A stretch of DNA of 38,503 nt, from NCBI GenBank assembly GCA_022826345.1, contig JAJDVB010000130.1, positions 1 through 38,503 on the forward strand. Direction: 5' to 3'. This document shows positions 36,341-38,503 of this stretch, in pieces. A model generated the notes under the pieces. It searched no databases. It was not told where the DNA came from and saw only the letters and a list, made by a program, of their open reading frames with translations. The position numbers and the translations under genes were made by a program. Numbering within the stretch: position 1 is the stretch's first letter; the number at the start of each line of letters is the position of its first letter. Source of the DNA: Alphaproteobacteria bacterium (GTDB lineage: Bacteria > Pseudomonadota > Alphaproteobacteria > UBA828).

Positions 36341-37659
36341 GATCCCTCACCTCCCTCGATCCAATCCGCGACACGCGCAGCCAAAGCCGCCTGCACCGGC
36401 TCGTGGCCAATCTCCTCCAGCAGCTCGCCCATGAAGCCCTCGACGATCAGCGCAAGCGCGGTCCTGTGATCGAGGCCGCGCGAGCGCAGGTAGAAGAGCT
36501 GGTCGGCCTCCGGCTCGCCGGCGGTCGCCCCGTGGCTGCACTTCACGTCATCGGCGTAGATTTCGAGCTCGGGCTTGGTATCGATCTCGGCCTTGGGCGA
36601 GAGCAGCAGCGTGCGGTTGAGCTGGTGGCCGTCGGTCTTCTGGGCGTCCTGGCGAACGACGATCTTGCCCTGGAAGACTCCGCGCGCCGTATCGTCCAGC
36701 ACGCCCTTGTAGACCTCGCGGCTCTCGCAATGAGGCACGGCATGGTCGATGACCGTGGTGTTGTCGACATGCTGGCTGCCGCGCGCCATGTAGCCACCGC
36801 GCAGTTGGCAATTCCCACCCTCGCCGTCGAAGCGGACGTGAATTTCGTGGCGCGCGAGGCGGGCGCCCAAAGCCAGCAGGTGGCTCTCGTAGCGAGCCTC
36901 GCTAGCCAGCGCCGCCTTGGTGAGCGCGGTGTGATAGGTGCTCTCGCCCTCGATTTGCAGCTTGACGTGACTGAGCCTGGCGCCCTCGCCAACCCTGATA
37001 TCGACGAGCGGGTTGGACCACGTCGGCGCACCCGCCGGTCCTTCGTGACACTCGATCAGCGTGAGGCTGCTCCCCGCGCCCAAGCGCACGACCACTCGCG
37101 GATGGTAGGCGAGCGGCTCCTCGCCCGGCGCAGCGACGAAGCGCAGCCGGATCGGCTCTTCGATGACTGCGCTTGGCACGGACTCGACGATGCAACCGTC
37201 GGCCGCGAATGCCGCGTTGAAGGCCGCCAGCGGATCGCCGTTGAGAGACTCTGCGTTGCCGATCAGCGCCTCGACCCCGGCCGGGTCGTCGGCGAGGCCT
37301 TGGGCCAGCCCGCGCACAAGTATACCACCGGGCAGGCCATCAAGCCGTGAATGGCCCGACGACAGCCGCCCGTTGACGAAGACCAGAGACGGTCCCTCCA
37401 GCACATCGAAGGCTCCGGCGGCAAGATCGGCCGATGGGATCTCGGCCCCCGTCGCCGGTGGCGGGAACTCGAGTTCGGCGAGCGGGGCAAGGTTGGTGTA
37501 CTTCCATGCCTCCGTGCGGGTGCTCGGCAGCCCATCCGCGCTCAGCCGCCGGCCCTCGTCCCGAAGCGCGTCGAGCCAGGGTAGTCCATCGCCGGGCAGC
37601 GCCGGCGCTCCAGCGCCGGATGCCGGATAGTCGAACGGAATGGTCCGCGAAGCGGGCAT
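36337..37659 (-). CDS. sufD: Fe-S cluster assembly protein SufD
   Basis: Scaffold component of the SufBCD complex, 440 aa, with the beta-helix core in the middle and the C-terminal helical region with DDVKCSHGATAGEPEADQLF and YLRSRGLDHRTALALIVEGF. His and Cys of KCSHGAT are the conserved positions. The N-terminal helical part contains TRTEAWKYTNLAPLAEL. The start ATG 37659 (MPASRTIPFDYPAS) has GGGAG 8 nt upstream, 16 nt after the sufC stop; the open frame extending upstream is a shadow of sufC. Confidence 0.94.
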   Translation of the reverse strand: MPASRTIPFDYPASGAGAPALPGDGLPWLDALRDEGRRLSADGLPSTRTEAWKYTNLAPLAELEFPPPATGAEIPSADLAAGAFDVLEGPSLVFVNGRLSSGHSRLDGLPGGILVRGLAQGLADDPAGVEALIGNAESLNGDPLAAFNAAFAADGCIVESVPSAVIEEPIRLRFVAAPGEEPLAYHPRVVVRLGAGSSLTLIECHEGPAGAPTWSNPLVDIRVGEGARLSHVKLQIEGESTYHTALTKAALASEARYESHLLALGARLARHEIHVRFDGEGGNCQLRGGYMARGSQHVDNTTVIDHAVPHCESREVYKGVLDDTARGVFQGKIVVRQDAQKTDGHQLNRTLLLSPKAEIDTKPELEIYADDVKCSHGATAGEPEADQLFYLRSRGLDHRTALALIVEGFMGELLEEIGHEPVQAALAARVADWIEGGEGS

Positions 37660-37675
37660 GGCCGGCCGCTCCCGC

Positions 37676-38434
37676 TCAGGCCGCCGCGCTGGGTTCGAGC
37701 CCGAGGCCGGCATAACCGCGGCTCTCCAGCTCCAGCGCGAGCTCGCTCCCGCCCGAGCGCACGATGCGCCCGCCCGCGAGCACGTGCACCTTGTCCGGCA
37801 CGACGTGATCGAGCAGCCGCTGATAGTGGGTAATGACCACCATCGCCCGCTCCGGTCCACGCAGCGCGTTGATGCCGTCTGCGACCACCTTCAGCGCGTC
37901 GATGTCGAGGCCGGAATCGGTCTCGTCCAGGATGGCGAGGGAGGGTTCCAGCAACGTCATCTGAAGCATCTCGTTGCGCTTCTTCTCGCCGCCGGAGAAG
38001 CCGACGTTGAGGGCGCGCCGCATCATGCCGTCGTCGATGCCCAGCGCCGCGCGCTTCTCCTTGACGAGCCTGAGGAACTCCATCGCGTCGTATTCCTTCT
38101 CGCCGCGATGCTTGCGGGCGGCATTCACCGCCGTCTTGAGGAAGGTGGCGCTGCCCACGCCCGGGATCTCCACCGGGTACTGGAAGGCGAGGAAGACGCC
38201 GCTCTTGGCGCGGTCCTCCACGCTCATGGCGAGCAGGTCCTCGCTCCGGTACGTCACCGAGCCGTCGGTCACCTCGTAGCCCTCGCGGCCGGCGATCACG
38301 TAGGCAAGCGTGCTCTTGCCCGAGCCGTTGGGCCCCATGACCGCGTGCACCTCGCCCGCGTCGACCCGGAGGTCGAGGCCGTTCAGGATCGGCTTGCCGT
38401 CGGCGGTCGCGTGCAGGTTCTCAATCGTCAGCAT
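37676..38434 (-). CDS. sufC: Fe-S cluster assembly ATPase SufC
   Basis: ABC-type ATPase of the SufBCD complex, cytoplasmic, 252 aa from ATG 38434 (MLTIENLHATADGKPILNGL). Walker A is GPNGSGKST at residues 34-42. The Q-loop lies in FLAFQYPVEIPGV, the ABC signature is FSGGEKKRNEM and Walker B is LAILDETDSGLD. The switch His is in VVITHYQRLL. An in-frame GTG 17 codons upstream is possible but the extra residues are not SufC-like. sufD follows after 16 nt. Confidence 0.96.
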   Translation of the reverse strand: MLTIENLHATADGKPILNGLDLRVDAGEVHAVMGPNGSGKSTLAYVIAGREGYEVTDGSVTYRSEDLLAMSVEDRAKSGVFLAFQYPVEIPGVGSATFLKTAVNAARKHRGEKEYDAMEFLRLVKEKRAALGIDDGMMRRALNVGFSGGEKKRNEMLQMTLLEPSLAILDETDSGLDIDALKVVADGINALRGPERAMVVITHYQRLLDHVVPDKVHVLAGGRIVRSGGSELALELESRGYAGLGLEPSAAA

Positions 38435-38486
38435 GATTTTCGGCTTACTCGTTGAAATGCGGGTTGAAACGGCGTCCGGCGCCACC

Positions 38487-38503
38487 CTAGCCGACGCTGC
38501 CTT
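38487..38503 (-). CDS. sufB: Probable last codons of sufB (rest beyond window)
   Basis: On the minus strand, the last bases entering the window read, in one frame, Gly-Ser-Val-Gly-stop. SufB proteins commonly end in such a tail, and sufB is expected directly upstream of sufC. The stop lies 52 nt before the sufC ATG. Only four residues are visible, so this is inference from context. Confidence 0.4.

Overview
The window is GC-rich, densely packed bacterial DNA from an alphaproteobacterium, most likely a Rhodospirillales-type or related lineage. This is inferred from gene order rather than any database search. The supporting blocks are hupB - tRNA-Val - tRNA-Asp - nuoA..N - birA - coaX - rnj - mce - DUF1467, and sufC-D-S-U-T-A, both arrangements typical of that class. 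No intergenic stretch exceeds 300 bases, and no transposase, integrase, rRNA or CRISPR array was seen.

Layout. 1-2638 (minus): part of a polyamine-type ABC importer, comprising a Tat-exported binding protein and two permeases (the second cut by the window edge), with a strong hairpin between the binding protein and the first permease. 2902-4791 (plus): an unusual exported protein joining a branched-chain-amino-acid-type periplasmic binding domain to a glyoxalase-like (VOC) domain through a Pro/Glu linker. 4816-6554 (minus): a three-gene run, SDR dehydrogenase - YtoQ-family protein - cupin, divergent from a Gfo/Idh/MocA dehydrogenase (6790-7965, plus). 7972-26693 (minus): one continuous run of 20 genes from nuoA to tag. 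It encodes all 14 subunits of respiratory complex I in canonical order, followed without a break by birA, coaX, ribonuclease J, methylmalonyl-CoA epimerase, a DUF1467 membrane protein and 3-methyladenine DNA glycosylase I. Many of its junctions are ATGA/GTGA overlaps. 26851-27471 (minus): tRNA-Asp, tRNA-Val and the HU gene. 27713-30271 (minus): a large surface lipoprotein with a subtilisin-type protease domain and a beta-barrel-like C terminus, carrying a 20-unit hexanucleotide repeat that encodes a Glu-Pro tract. 30538-33505: a quinone-oxidoreductase-like MDR protein (plus), an N-carbamoyl-D-amino acid hydrolase (minus) and a DUF502 membrane protein (plus). 33570-33646: tRNA-Pro. 33692-38503 (minus): a SUF iron-sulfur cluster assembly operon (tail of sufB, then sufC, D, S, U, T, A).

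How it fits together. The SUF system makes the Fe-S clusters that complex I needs in quantity (NuoB, E, F, G and I carry the cluster motifs). BirA, CoaX and Mce link to biotin, CoA and propionyl/methylmalonyl-CoA metabolism. The accessory ends of the window (1-7965 and 27713-32465) look like uptake and catabolism of nitrogen or carbon compounds plus a surface protease. The most unusual items are the binding-protein/VOC fusion, the repeat-bearing protease lipoprotein lying beside hupB, the uncharacterised SDR-YtoQ-cupin run, and the proline-rich extension on SufT. I did not find convincing evidence for an entirely new multi-gene system.
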